DNA of 64,000 bases. Source: Lysobacterales bacterium (GTDB lineage Bacteria; Pseudomonadota; Gammaproteobacteria; Xanthomonadales; Rhodanobacteraceae). Shown piece by piece: positions 25,113 to 34,389 of the stretch (position 1 is the stretch's first letter; each line of letters starts with the position of its first letter). The stretch spans positions 620,001-684,000 of the forward strand of contig JADJHN010000002.1 of the NCBI GenBank assembly GCA_016707485.1. The letters run 5' to 3'. The position numbers and the translations under genes are program-made. The notes beneath the pieces are model-generated. The model saw only the letters and a list, made by a program, of their open reading frames with translations. It ran no database searches and was not told the DNA's origin.

Positions 25113-25882
25113 CCCGCCAGTGTCCCGGCAAACGCCTCGATCGCCGTCGCGACCTCATCGGCATGACTGAGAAAGGGCGCATGCCCGGCGGAAATCTCGA
25201 GGAAGCTGCTGCGCGCCGACTGCCCAGCCGCCCACCGCATGGCCGCCGCCGGAATGAGGCGATCACGGCGCCCGGCAATCCACAAGCCGGGTGCGCGCAA
25301 GGCGCCAAGCTCATGGCGATAGTCGGCGTGATCGAGGATGGCCAGACCGTCGAGCAGGGCCGCTTCCACCGGTTCGCCGCGCTCGTACACATGGGCCTTC
25401 AGTTCGCGCAGTTCTTCCTGGGCATTGGCCGAGCCCAGCGTCTCCAGGGCGAGGAAGCGCTCAATGGCGGGACGGAATGAAGACACCAGGCCGGCACCGA
25501 ACTCGCGAAAGATGGTCGCCGGCACCGCGTGCGGCCAGTCTTCGGCGCGCACGAAGCGCGGACTGGCAGCAATCTCGACCAGGCCGTGCACGTGCGCGGG
25601 ATGATCGAGCGCCGCGCGCAGGGCAATCAGGCCGCCCAGCGACCAGCCAATCCAGATCGCCGGCGGAGTGCTTTCGACAATCGCCCTGGCCACGGCCGCC
25701 GGTTGCAGCGAGCCGGAGATGTAGTCGCGGCTGTCGCCATGACCGGGCAGATCAACCAGGTGCAGGCGGAAGCGCCGCGCCAGGCGTTCGCTGAGCGGGG
25801 CGAAGATTCCGCCATGCATGGCCCAGCCGTGAATGAGGACAAGATCGGGACCTTGCCCGAGCCTGCGCAGGGAGATCTTCAT
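25109..25882 (-). CDS. bioH: Pimeloyl-ACP methyl ester carboxylesterase BioH
   Basis: This 257-residue alpha/beta hydrolase removes the methyl ester from pimeloyl-ACP methyl ester. The oxyanion region is LIHGWAMHGG, the nucleophile elbow GWSLGG (Ser near residue 80), the acid in GRRDRLIP and the base in GHAPFLSH, so the triad is complete. Both ends overlap neighbours by four bases (ATGA with bioF upstream and bioC downstream). With bioC it forms the BioC-BioH pathway; bioA and bioD are not in the window. Confidence 0.95.
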   Translation of the reverse strand: MKISLRRLGQGPDLVLIHGWAMHGGIFAPLSERLARRFRLHLVDLPGHGDSRDYISGSLQPAAVARAIVESTPPAIWIGWSLGGLIALRAALDHPAHVHGLVEIAASPRFVRAEDWPHAVPATIFREFGAGLVSSFRPAIERFLALETLGSANAQEELRELKAHVYERGEPVEAALLDGLAILDHADYRHELGALRAPGLWIAGRRDRLIPAAAMRWAAGQSARSSFLEISAGHAPFLSHADEVATAIEAFAGTLAG

Positions 25883-27054
25883 GGTTCCCTCATCGCGCTG
25901 GACAAGGCCGCCAGCAGGCGTTCGACGTCGGACTCCTCGTGGCCGGCGGAAAGGGTCACGCGCAAGCGCGCCGAGTGCTCGGGCACGGTTGGCGGGCGGA
26001 TGGCGGGGACGAGGAATCCGCTCGCCTCCAGTCGCGCCGAGACGACCAGCGCCCGTGCGCTGTCTCCAATCAGCACCGGCTGGATCGGCGTGCGCGAAGC
26101 GGCAAGGGCAATGCCGCGCTGCGCGGCACCGTCGCGGAATGCGCCGACAAGGCGGACGAGCTTTTCACGCCGCCACGGCTCGTCGCGAGCCAGACGCAGG
26201 GCGACGCGGCTTGCCGCAGCCAGTGCCGGTGGCATGGCGGTGGTATAGATCTGGCTGCGCGCAAACTGCACCAGGCCCTCGATCAAGCTGGCCGGACCGG
26301 CGACAAAGGCTCCGGCCACGCCAAGCGCCTTGCCGAGCGTGGCCATGAGCACCTGCACCTGCGCTTCGCCGAGGCCGGCTTCGGCCACGCTGCCGGCACC
26401 ATCGCGACCGAGCACGCCAATGCCGTGCGCGTCATCGACCATCAGGGTCGCTTGCTGCTGGCGACAGAGTTCCGCCAGTTCCGCCAGCGGCGCGACATCG
26501 CCATCCATGCTGAACACCGCATCGCTGGCAAGCAGGGCGGCGGCCTCCGGGTCACTCTGCAATTGGCGCCGCGCACTGTCGACGTCGGCGTGCACATAAC
26601 GCTTCAAGCGCGCCCCGGACAGGCGAGCGCCGTCCAGCAGGCAGGCGTGGTTGAGGCGATCCTGCACGCAGATCGAGCGCGCATCGAGCAGGCTCTGGAT
26701 GACGCCGAGATTGGCCATGTAGCCGGTCGAAAAGAGCAGCGCGCGTTCGCGGCCGGTCCATGCCGCCAGCTCGCTTTCCAGTTGGGCATGCTCGTCACGA
26801 TGGCCGCCAAGCAGGTGTGCGGCGCCGGCACCGACGCCCCATTGCCTGGCCGCGCGCATCATCGCTTCGGCCAACTCGGGATGCTGGGCCAGGCCCAGGT
26901 AATCATTGCTGGAAAAGTTGAGCAGACGCCGCGCCGCGCTTTCGACATGGCAGCCGTCGACAGCGCTGATCGTGCGCATGCGCCGCAGCAGGGAATCGTG
27001 CGCGCGCTGCTCGCAGGCAGCGGCAAGCCGCGCCAGCAGTTGCGGGCGGCTCAT
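25879..27054 (-). CDS. bioF: 8-amino-7-oxononanoate synthase
   Basis: This 391-residue PLP enzyme condenses pimeloyl-ACP with alanine. Typical motifs are FSSNDYLGLAQHP near residue 47, FSTGYMANLGV, MVDDAHGIGVLG, and the PLP-lysine motif in MATLGKALGVAGAF near residue 237. ATG 27054 (MSRPQLL) gives the usual length; longer in-frame starts exist but lack support. It lies 43 bp after the bioB stop and its stop overlaps bioH. Confidence 0.95.
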   Translation of the reverse strand: MSRPQLLARLAAACEQRAHDSLLRRMRTISAVDGCHVESAARRLLNFSSNDYLGLAQHPELAEAMMRAARQWGVGAGAAHLLGGHRDEHAQLESELAAWTGRERALLFSTGYMANLGVIQSLLDARSICVQDRLNHACLLDGARLSGARLKRYVHADVDSARRQLQSDPEAAALLASDAVFSMDGDVAPLAELAELCRQQQATLMVDDAHGIGVLGRDGAGSVAEAGLGEAQVQVLMATLGKALGVAGAFVAGPASLIEGLVQFARSQIYTTAMPPALAAASRVALRLARDEPWRREKLVRLVGAFRDGAAQRGIALAASRTPIQPVLIGDSARALVVSARLEASGFLVPAIRPPTVPEHSARLRVTLSAGHEESDVERLLAALSSAMREP

Positions 27055-27097
27055 CGGATGGCTGCTGGCGCGGATTGCGGCACGACCAGCAAGCTGC

Positions 27098-28144
27098 TCA
27101 GGCCGGCATGGCCGCGATACCGGCCTCATCCGCGCACCCACACTCGGTGATGTCGGCATGCACGGTATTGGCGTGCGCCGCGTCGGCTTCGACATCGATC
27201 TGCAAGGCGTGGATGCCGAGGCGGGCAAACAGTTGCTGGTCGGCGAGGACATCGGGGTTGCCGGTGGTCAGCAGTTTCTCGCCGTAGAAGATCGAATTGG
27301 CTCCGGCGAAGAAACACAGGGCCTGCAATTCGTCGCTCATCTCGGCGCGACCGGCGGAGAGGCGCACCATCGAGCGCGGCATGATGATGCGGGCAACCGC
27401 GACCGTGCGCACGAACTCGAAGGGATCAAGCAGGGCGGTGCCGGCCAGCGGCGTGCCTTCGACCTGTACCAGGCGGTTGATCGGCACCGATTGGGGATGC
27501 TCGGGCAGGTTGGCCAGCGCCTGCAACAGGCCGGCGCGCTGCGCGCGCGACTCGCCCATGCCGACGATGCCGCCGCAGCAGGTTTTCATGCCGGCCTTGC
27601 GCACGTGGCCGAGGGTGTCGAGGCGATCCTGGAACTCGCGGGTCTTGATGACATCGGCATAGAACTCGGGCGCGGTGTCGATGTTGTGGTTGTAGTAATC
27701 GAGTCCGGCCTCGCGCAGCGACTCGGCCTGACTCTCCGACAACATGCCCAGCGTCGCGCAGGTTTCCATGCCGAGCGCGTGCACGGCGCGGATCATCGCG
27801 GCAACCTTGGGCACATCGCGATCCTTTGGCGAGCGCCAGGCCGCCCCCATGCAGAAGCGGGTGGCACCGGCGGCCTTGGCCTGGCTGGCGCGCTCGATCA
27901 CGGTTTCCAGCGGCAGCAGCTTTTCCGCCTCGACCCCGGTCGAATAGCGCGCCGCCTGCGGGCAGTAGGCGCAATCCTCGGGGCAGCCGCCGGTCTTGAT
28001 CGAAAGCAGGGTCGAGACCTGCACGGCATTGGCGTCGTGGTGCGCACGATGCACGTCGTGGGCGCGCTGCAGGAGGTCGGCGAACGGCAGATCGAGCAAG
28101 GCGAGCACGTCACTGCGCGCCCAGTCATGGCGAAGAGGAGACAT
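27098..28144 (-). CDS. bioB: Biotin synthase
   Basis: This 348-residue radical-SAM enzyme inserts sulfur into dethiobiotin. The SAM cluster motif CPEDCAYC (CxxxCxxC) is at about residues 54-61. The second-cluster residues lie in the conserved NHNIDTAPEFY and TCCGGIVGMGE segments and the IMPRSMVRLSAGR motif. ATG 28144 (MSPLRHDW) is the first gene of the biotin operon and diverges from comF across about 60 bp. A TTGACA-like -35 lies on the minus strand at 28198-28203. Confidence 0.96.
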   Translation of the reverse strand: MSPLRHDWARSDVLALLDLPFADLLQRAHDVHRAHHDANAVQVSTLLSIKTGGCPEDCAYCPQAARYSTGVEAEKLLPLETVIERASQAKAAGATRFCMGAAWRSPKDRDVPKVAAMIRAVHALGMETCATLGMLSESQAESLREAGLDYYNHNIDTAPEFYADVIKTREFQDRLDTLGHVRKAGMKTCCGGIVGMGESRAQRAGLLQALANLPEHPQSVPINRLVQVEGTPLAGTALLDPFEFVRTVAVARIIMPRSMVRLSAGRAEMSDELQALCFFAGANSIFYGEKLLTTGNPDVLADQQLFARLGIHALQIDVEADAAHANTVHADITECGCADEAGIAAMPA

Positions 28145-28204
28145 CGGGGCATCCGGCTTTCGGTAGAGTTGGAGAGTCTGGGTTGGGCACCGGAGGCTGT
28201 CAAC
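28145..28204. promoter_or_regulatory. Compact bioB-comF divergent promoter region
   Basis: Only 60 bp separate the two starts. On the minus strand a perfect TTGACA (28198-28203) is followed after 17 bases by CAGACT, a plausible bioB promoter. On the plus strand GGAGG at 28192-28196 sits 8 bases before TTG 28205 and supports that comF start. No clear BirA-type inverted repeat is visible. Confidence 0.5.
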
Positions 28205-28933
28205 TTGGAATGGAGTCAAAAGGTTGACGCGGCCCTCGGCGCGATGATTGCCGCGGTGCTGCCGCCGCGCTGCCTGCTCTGCGGAGCGGACGGTGCGCAA
28301 GGGCGCGACCTGTGTGCAGGCTGCCATGCCGATCTGCCTTGGAACCATTGCCGTTGCGCGCGCTGCGCCCTGCCGCTGGAGCACGCGGCCGATCGCTGCG
28401 GCATCTGCCTCAAGCGTGAGCCGCCATTCGCCTCCGCCTGGGCACCGTTTCGCTACGCTCATCCACTGGACCTGCTCGAAGCGCGATTCAAGTTCCAGCG
28501 CAACCTGGCCGCCGGGCGACTGCTTTCCGGCCTGATGATCGAGGCGCTGGCCGAGCGTCCCCCTGCGGCCCTGCCGGAACGGCTGATCTGCGTACCCCTG
28601 CACCCGCAACGCTTGCGCGAGCGTGGCTACAACCAGGCGCTGGAACTGGCCAAACCACTGGCCCGGGCCTTGCGCATTCCACTCGATGCCGACGCCTTGA
28701 TCCGCTTGCGCCATACCAGCGCGCAAACCGGCCTCGATGCCAAGGCACGCCGACGCAACCTGCATGCCGCCTTTGCCGTCGCCGATCCTGCCCGGCTGCC
28801 GGCGCATGTCGCCGTCATCGATGACGTCATGACCACCGGCACCACCTTGCGCGAATGCGCCCGCGTGCTGCGCCAAGCCGGTGTCGCACGGGTCGATGTC
28901 TGGGCGCTGGCACGGGCACCGGCGCGGCGATAA
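28205..28933 (+). CDS. comF: ComF family phosphoribosyltransferase-like protein
   Basis: This is a 242-residue protein. An N-terminal zinc-ribbon-like region has Cys pairs (PPRCLLCGADG, LCAGC, CRCARC, CGIC) and a C-terminal PRTase fold ends in the VAVIDDVMTTGTTLRECAR motif. ComF is required for DNA uptake in competent bacteria; GntX/NfuA-linked roles are proposed elsewhere. TTG 28205 is chosen because of the strong GGAGG 8 bases upstream; ATG 28244 is the conservative alternative and loses 13 residues. It is divergent from bioB. Confidence 0.9.
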   Translation: MEWSQKVDAALGAMIAAVLPPRCLLCGADGAQGRDLCAGCHADLPWNHCRCARCALPLEHAADRCGICLKREPPFASAWAPFRYAHPLDLLEARFKFQRNLAAGRLLSGLMIEALAERPPAALPERLICVPLHPQRLRERGYNQALELAKPLARALRIPLDADALIRLRHTSAQTGLDAKARRRNLHAAFAVADPARLPAHVAVIDDVMTTGTTLRECARVLRQAGVARVDVWALARAPARR

Positions 28934-29062
28934 AGCGATTGCTGGCCAGGGTGCTGATTCGCCACGAGGCTTCCTGCTGATTCCAGTAATTTACATTTAA
29001 GACGAATGCACTAACCGTGGCTGCGAGCGCTTGCCACGACACGCCGTCAAACTGCTTGTCGA

Positions 29063-29536
29063 CTACCACGACCAGCCGTGCGCGCCGGCCACCGCGCCGA
29101 GGATGGTGATCAGGCTGATCACCAGCAGGAACACATGCACGCCATGCAGGAAAGCAAACGCGCGTTGCGGATCGCGTCGCGCCCAGGCCGGAAAAAAGCG
29201 ATGCAGGACAAACGGTTCGCCGACGAACAGCAGCAGCATGAAGATGGCCCAGACCCCGAGCATCGCGTGCATCCACCAGAATTCGATCAGGGCAAAGCGT
29301 GGCCACAGGTCGAGTTTCTCGATCATGTAGAAGCCGCTCAGGCCGACCACGATCACGGCGGCACGGGCGATCCAGACAAAACGGCTCTCCACGGCATGGA
29401 AGGCGGCCAGCTTGTCCGTGCCCAATGCACCACGTCGCACCGCCGGCAAGACGACGACGGTGGCCATGAACACGCCACCGATCCAGACCACCACGCCGAG
29501 CACATGCAGGGCGCGCGCAAGCAGCAATTCATTCAA
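29063..29536 (-). CDS. CopD-like four-helix membrane protein
   Basis: This is a 157-residue inner-membrane protein with four hydrophobic helices: ARALHVLGVVVWIGGVFMA, then VWIARAAVIVVGLSGFYM, a segment near 85-105 with HAMLGVWAIFMLLLF, and a last VFLLVISLITILGAV. The pattern of His in ALHVLG and the overall layout resemble the CopD superfamily (copper or haem-linked membrane proteins). It starts at TTG 29536 with GGAG 7 bases upstream; there is no in-frame ATG. The 129 bp before it towards comF contains no gene that I can support. It is codirectional with the Crp/Fnr gene upstream. Confidence 0.72.
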   Translation of the reverse strand: MNELLLARALHVLGVVVWIGGVFMATVVVLPAVRRGALGTDKLAAFHAVESRFVWIARAAVIVVGLSGFYMIEKLDLWPRFALIEFWWMHAMLGVWAIFMLLLFVGEPFVLHRFFPAWARRDPQRAFAFLHGVHVFLLVISLITILGAVAGAHGWSW

Positions 29537-29693
29537 GGCATGACTCCGGGGGAATGAGCGGGCTGACCTTGGCAGGATGGCCGTGCACCGATCGGGCGTG
29601 GCTGGCTTGCCGGTGAATGGATGCGCAATCGCGTCCGCGTCGTGATGGTGCCGACGCACCGGAACACGGGAGTTGCCGGCGAGCGTCGTTGCA

Positions 29694-30359
29694 TCAGTTG
29701 TCACCCCCGTGGGCGATCCGCGTCAACGCCGGCATGTCGTGGATCATCAGATGCTGTTCGCGCGTCGCCAGCAGTCCGCATTTTTCCCAGGCAGCCAGCG
29801 CGCGGCTGGCGGTATGCAGCGTGGTTCCGGCAGTCTCGGCAACATCCCGGCGGCGCAGCGGAATGCTGATGGCCCGATGGCTTTCGCCGCCGCATCCGGC
29901 CTGACCGGCCAGACGCAACAAGGTGTGTGCGATGCGCTGTTCGCAGCGCTGCGTGGCCAGTTCACGGACGCGATTGTGGCTCTCGAGGAGACACTGGCCA
30001 AGGCTGCCAATGAGGTTTATCGCGATGCGTGGAGAGGCCTCGATCAGGGCAAGCAGTTGCGCCTGGCTCCAACTCGCGATTTCGCAAGGCTGCGCGGCGA
30101 GCGCATCGCCGGACTGGCGCTCGCCGTTGAACAAGGCGGCAATGCCGAAGCTTTCACCGCGTGCCGCGAAACAGCAAATGATCTGGCCGCCATCCGCGCC
30201 GCTCTGCACGATGCGCACGCTGCCGGTGACGACGGCAAACGCGCGCCGGGCCGGGCTGCCCTGGGCAAAGATGCGCGTGTCGCGGGCAATGCGCTCGATG
30301 CGCGCCGTTGACCTGGCCGCTTCAATTGCCGCCGGTGCCGCGCCGCTGAACATGTGCAT
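29694..30359 (-). CDS. Crp/Fnr family transcriptional regulator
   Basis: This is a 221-residue regulator as drawn. An N-terminal cyclic-nucleotide-type beta roll (RDTRIFAQGSPARRAFAVVTGSVRIVQSG) is followed by a dimerisation helix (RVRELATQRCEQRIAHTLL). The C-terminal winged helix has the recognition segment RRRDVAETAGTTLHTASRALAAWEKCGLL. The GTTLHTASRAL form resembles Fnr-type members, but no N-terminal FNR Cys cluster is secure, so the signal is unknown. ATG 30359 is the start of the conserved part; ATG 30458 would add 33 unremarkable residues. It is divergent from the TonB receptor, so it may control that gene or the CopD-like gene downstream. Confidence 0.82.
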   Translation of the reverse strand: MHMFSGAAPAAIEAARSTARIERIARDTRIFAQGSPARRAFAVVTGSVRIVQSGADGGQIICCFAARGESFGIAALFNGERQSGDALAAQPCEIASWSQAQLLALIEASPRIAINLIGSLGQCLLESHNRVRELATQRCEQRIAHTLLRLAGQAGCGGESHRAISIPLRRRDVAETAGTTLHTASRALAAWEKCGLLATREQHLMIHDMPALTRIAHGGDN

Positions 30360-30568
30360 GGCGTGAATCGACGCCGTGGCGGCCTCACCGTGGCCGGGCA
30401 CCGACGGATCCGCGCCGGCCACCACCAGTGGGCCGGCTTGGGTGCCCGTCTGCGGCATTGCGCCTGCAAACGGCTGGGCCAAGGCGAATGCCCCGACGCG
30501 CAGTGCGCAGGCTGGGCAGCATTCGGGTTGCGCTGGAACAAACACGGGAAAATCCCACCTGACTATGA

Positions 30569-30583
30569 TGCGAATGATTCGCA
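30569..30583 (+). promoter_or_regulatory. Perfect 7-1-7 Fur box before TonB receptor
   Basis: TGCGAAT-G-ATTCGCA is a perfect inverted repeat in the 7-1-7 Fur format with bases common in this order. It lies 20 bp before the receptor start and next to a TATAGG element (30590-30595). Iron repression of the receptor is expected. Confidence 0.85.
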
Positions 30584-30602
30584 ATTACAGTATAGGACGG
30601 AG

Positions 30603-32861
30603 ATGAACGAAAATCCCGGCATTGGCGCGCAACACCCTGCGGCAACTGCGCGCAGATCGACTGCGCCGCGTTGGCTGGCGCTTGCCATCACGGCGTGTCT
30701 GGGCGCCGATGCGGGCGTGGCCCTCGCCCAATCGGCCGCACCCGGCGCGACCGAACTTGAGCTGATCCTTGTCGCCGCGCCCGAGAATCTGCTCGCCCGG
30801 CGCCTTGATGCGCTGGCTGGTGGCGCCGATCTGGTTTCGACTGCAGAACTGGCCGATACCGCCAACCCGACCCTGGCGCGGGCACTGGCGACGAGCCCCG
30901 GTGTCGTCATCCAGAGTTTTTTCGGCGGCAACGACCAGCCTCGCGTCCAGATCCGCGGCTCGGGCTTGCAGCAAAACCCGGTCGAGCGCGGCGTTTTGGC
31001 CCTGCGCGATGGCTTGCCGATCAACCGCGCCGATGGCTCGTATGTGGTCGGTTTTGCCAACCCGGCCCAGGCGGAGTCGATCGAGGTCTATCGCGGCTAT
31101 CTGGCCAACCGGCTTGGCGCGAGCGTGCTCGGTGGGGCGTTCAACTTCATCTCGCCGACGGGGGCCAGCGCGCCAGGCACCCGGCTGATGCTCAGCGGCG
31201 GCAGTTTCGGCCAGCTCGGCGCGAGCAGCCAGTTTGGCTGGGATGGCAGTGATCGCGACCTGCTCGTGCAGGCGGATGTGGGTACACGCAAAGGTTTTCG
31301 CGATTACAACGATTCGCGCCGCGAACATGCCGGCGGCAATCTCGGCTTTCGGCTGGGCGAACATTTCAGTGTGCGGGTTTTCGCCGATTACACCGATCTG
31401 GGTTTCGATGTCAGCGGTCCGCTGACCGCCGCAGGCCTGCGCAGCGATCCACGCTCGGTGTTTGCCGGGCCGACCGTCACCCCCACCGGCGCGATCAATC
31501 CCGGACCGAATGTCATCCGCGATCGCCCGCGCCGCGATGCCGAACAAACCTTGCTCGGCTCGCGCCTGAGCGGAACCATCGGGGCGCATGTCCTCGATCT
31601 TGCGCTCGGCCATTCGCGCAGCAATGACCGCTTCCGCTTTCCGGTTTCGGCGGGCATCCGCACGACAGACGGCGACGACAGCACCGGTGTCCTGCGCTAC
31701 GCCTGGAAAGCCGACCCGGATCACGCCCTGCCGCTGTTTGAAACGACGGCGCAATACGTTCGCGGCAGCGCCGATCGCGGCTATTTCCTGAATCGCTCCG
31801 GCCATGCAGGCGAGCGCTTCGGCGCCAACCAGCTCGAAGCGACGACCTTCTCGGTCAATGCCGGGTTCAATATTCCACTGGCCGATCTGCTCTTGTCGCC
31901 ATCCATCGCCTGGTCCGAAGCCAGTCGCGACAATGTGGATGTGTACACCTCGGCCAATCGACCTACCCTTGCCTACAACCCGGCCAACCCGAACATGGCC
32001 CTGCCGGATGGCGCAGTACCGGCAGTTTCCACCCACTACGCGCGCGCCTACCGCGGCTGGAGCCCGGCGCTGGCGCTGAGTTGGCAGCTCGATCCACGCA
32101 ACCTGCTGTTTGCCGCGCTCAGCCGCAGCTTCGAGCCGCCCACGCACGATGATCTGCTGGCCACGGTGAATGGCACGCCGAACAGCAGCGCCGGACGCCC
32201 GAACCCGGCCAATCCCGGCCTGCCGGCCGCCGCGTTCTCGACGCCGAATCTCGCCGCGCAACGGGCCAGCACGCTCGAATTCGGTTGGCGTGGCAGCAAC
32301 GACAGGTACCACTGGGATGCCATCGCCTATTACTCGAAAATCCGCGACGAACTGCTCAGCCTGCGCGATGAAAGCGGCGCCTCGCTCGGGGCGGTGAATG
32401 CCGGGCGCACGCGTCATGCGGGTATCGAAGTGGGTCTTGGCGCGGCGCTTGGCGAACGGCTCTCGACCCGCCTCGCCTATACCTGGCAGGATTTCCGCTT
32501 TGTCGCTGATCCGCTGCGCGGCAACAACCGCCTTGCCGGTGCCCCGCCGCAATCGCTTTACACCACGCTCGATTACCGCATGAACAGGCGCTGGTCGGCA
32601 CAGGCTTCCGTGCGCTGGACGATTGACAAGACCCCGGTCGACAACTTCAACAGCGTGTATGCCGATGCCTGGGCCGTGTTCGATCTGCGCAGCCGCTATC
32701 GCTTCAACGAGACGATTTCGATGTTCGCCGAGCTGACCAACCTGTTCGACAAACGCTACGCTTCATCGACCCTGATCGTCGACCAGGCCCGCGCCGACCA
32801 GGCTGCCTTCATGCCTGGCGACGGGCGTGGCCTGTATGCGGGGCTGAATGTGGATTTTTGA
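30603..32861 (+). CDS. TonB-dependent outer-membrane receptor (siderophore type)
   Basis: This 752-residue receptor imports a ligand through the outer membrane using TonB energy. It has a signal peptide (about residues 1-39, ending GVALAQ). The plug domain contains ARALATSPGVVIQSFFGGNDQPRVQIRGSG and the VERGVLALRDGLPIN pattern typical of FecA/PfeA-like siderophore receptors. The 22-strand barrel ends in GLYAGLNVDF with a terminal Phe. ATG 30603 has GGACGGAG just upstream. The Fur box at 30569-30583 predicts induction by iron limitation. Ligand identity (ferric siderophore, haem or other) cannot be read. Its stop faces that of ubiA 36 bp away. Confidence 0.9.
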   Translation: MNENPGIGAQHPAATARRSTAPRWLALAITACLGADAGVALAQSAAPGATELELILVAAPENLLARRLDALAGGADLVSTAELADTANPTLARALATSPGVVIQSFFGGNDQPRVQIRGSGLQQNPVERGVLALRDGLPINRADGSYVVGFANPAQAESIEVYRGYLANRLGASVLGGAFNFISPTGASAPGTRLMLSGGSFGQLGASSQFGWDGSDRDLLVQADVGTRKGFRDYNDSRREHAGGNLGFRLGEHFSVRVFADYTDLGFDVSGPLTAAGLRSDPRSVFAGPTVTPTGAINPGPNVIRDRPRRDAEQTLLGSRLSGTIGAHVLDLALGHSRSNDRFRFPVSAGIRTTDGDDSTGVLRYAWKADPDHALPLFETTAQYVRGSADRGYFLNRSGHAGERFGANQLEATTFSVNAGFNIPLADLLLSPSIAWSEASRDNVDVYTSANRPTLAYNPANPNMALPDGAVPAVSTHYARAYRGWSPALALSWQLDPRNLLFAALSRSFEPPTHDDLLATVNGTPNSSAGRPNPANPGLPAAAFSTPNLAAQRASTLEFGWRGSNDRYHWDAIAYYSKIRDELLSLRDESGASLGAVNAGRTRHAGIEVGLGAALGERLSTRLAYTWQDFRFVADPLRGNNRLAGAPPQSLYTTLDYRMNRRWSAQASVRWTIDKTPVDNFNSVYADAWAVFDLRSRYRFNETISMFAELTNLFDKRYASSTLIVDQARADQAAFMPGDGRGLYAGLNVDF

Positions 32862-32897
32862 ACGGATTCAGTCGACAACACGCGAATCAGCGTTCGC

Positions 32898-34331
32898 TCA
32901 GCGCAGGGCCAGCGCCAGCAGCAGGCCGATCCAGGTTGCAAAGCCGACCCAGTTGTTGTTGCGGAACGCGGCAAAGCAGGCTTCTCGCTGGCGCTGGCGC
33001 ATCAGCCATTGCTGCCAGCCGAACAGGGCGGCGGCAATGCCAAGCGCGGCAAAGTAGGGCCAAACCAGTTGTGCGCGAGTACCGGCCAGCAGCATGGCGA
33101 GGAGGAAGGTCAGCATGAGGATGCCGATGATCGGGCGATCGGCATCGGCGAACAGGATCGCGGTGGATTTGGCCCCGACGCGAAGATCGTCGTCGCGATC
33201 GACCATCGCGTATTCGGTGTCGTAGATCGTCGAGAACAGCACGTTGGCGAGGAACAGCAGCCAGCCCAGCGCCGGCACCTCGCCCGTGACCGCGGCAAAG
33301 GCCATCGGGATCGACCAGCCGAATGCAGCGCCGAGCACGACCTGGGCCAGGTGCGTATAGCGCTTGCAGAAAGGATACAGCGCAGCCAGCGCGGCACCGG
33401 CAAACGACAGCTGGATGGTCAGTGCATTGGTGAACAGCACCAGCACGAAGGCAACGACGAGCAAGCCGGCAAACAGCAGCAAGGCTTCTTTCCGCGACAC
33501 GCGCCCGGCCGCCATCGGCCGATTGCGCGTGCGCTCGACATGCGCATCGAGCCAGGCGTGATCGGCGTAGTCATTGATGACGCAGCCGGCCGAGCGCATG
33601 ACGAACACGCCCAGGGTGAAGATCACCAGCAAGCCGATCGGCGGAAAATCATTCGCGGCAAACCACAGCCCCCACAAGGTCGGCCAGAGCAGGAGCAAGG
33701 CACCGACCGGGCGGTCCATGCGCATCAGCACCAGGTATTCGCGAATGCGTTCGCGCCACGGATCGCGCAACGCCGAGGTCAGCCAGCTGATCACCGCCAT
33801 CGAGCGCGTCGAGGCATCGGCCGGATGGGCGCCGACAGCGCGCTGGCCAGCTGTCTTCGTGTTTTCAGCCGCAGCCGGGATCGGCACCACGGCGACTGCC
33901 CACGGTGGCGGCGCGGTGCTACTGGCTTCTTCGTTCCCGGAGCCTGCCGGCGCTGGCGCAACGCGGCGCTCACCGCGCGGTAGCACCGCGGCGGCCTTGC
34001 CGCTTGGAGCTGGCGCCGGCGCGACATTTGGTTTGGCCGGCGGCGCGGCAACGGCAGCCGGTGCGCGCGCCATCGCCACTGGCTTGCGCACCGAGGGAGT
34101 GTTGGCAACCGCGCGTGGCTGTGTCGTCCGCGGCCGGGCCACGGCGGGTGGAGACAAAGGGGCTGCAGGCGACCCGGCAGCCGGCGCAGCGGGGTCGGCG
34201 GATTTTTTCGCGGGCGCTGACTTGCGCACCGCAGTCTTGCGCGGGGCAGGCGCGGCTGGCGACGCGTCGGCCGGTTTCAACGGGCGCGGGCGTGGTGCGG
34301 CGGGTTTGTCCGAAGGAGGAACGTCGCTCAT
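32898..34331 (-). CDS. ubiA: 4-hydroxybenzoate octaprenyltransferase UbiA with long N-terminal tail
   Basis: This is 477 residues as drawn. The C-terminal 300 residues are UbiA, an inner-membrane prenyltransferase of ubiquinone synthesis: first Asp motif NDYADHAWD-type (INDYADHAWLDAHVERTRNRP, read in parts), second DTEYAMVDRDDD, and about nine helices. Residues 1-177 are Ala/Pro/Lys-rich and predicted disordered (KKSADPAAPAAGSPAAP-like), with no family match. The frame is open throughout from ATG 34331. ATG 33800 (M178, MAVISWL) would give the usual 300-residue protein but has no clear ribosome site. A TACACT element 7 bases before ATG 34331 could make a leaderless transcript. Confidence 0.9.
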   Translation of the reverse strand: MSDVPPSDKPAAPRPRPLKPADASPAAPAPRKTAVRKSAPAKKSADPAAPAAGSPAAPLSPPAVARPRTTQPRAVANTPSVRKPVAMARAPAAVAAPPAKPNVAPAPAPSGKAAAVLPRGERRVAPAPAGSGNEEASSTAPPPWAVAVVPIPAAAENTKTAGQRAVGAHPADASTRSMAVISWLTSALRDPWRERIREYLVLMRMDRPVGALLLLWPTLWGLWFAANDFPPIGLLVIFTLGVFVMRSAGCVINDYADHAWLDAHVERTRNRPMAAGRVSRKEALLLFAGLLVVAFVLVLFTNALTIQLSFAGAALAALYPFCKRYTHLAQVVLGAAFGWSIPMAFAAVTGEVPALGWLLFLANVLFSTIYDTEYAMVDRDDDLRVGAKSTAILFADADRPIIGILMLTFLLAMLLAGTRAQLVWPYFAALGIAAALFGWQQWLMRQRQREACFAAFRNNNWVGFATWIGLLLALALR

Positions 34332-34389
34332 GCCGCCCAGTGTAATCGGCGCCGCGACAAACCACGATCCAGCGATATTTCAGTGCGTA

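Noticed and set aside
26906..28933. 675-codon plus-strand frame reading through bioF and bioB into comF
   Set aside because: Everything before about 28205 is antisense to bioF/bioB. The GGAGG-TTG start at 28205 explains comF.
30360..30584. Extended N-terminus of the Crp/Fnr gene with CCPAC, hinting at an FNR-type iron-sulfur cluster
   Set aside because: The extension would start inside the Fur box of the TonB receptor and lacks the FNR Cys spacing. The conserved domain starts at about 30359.
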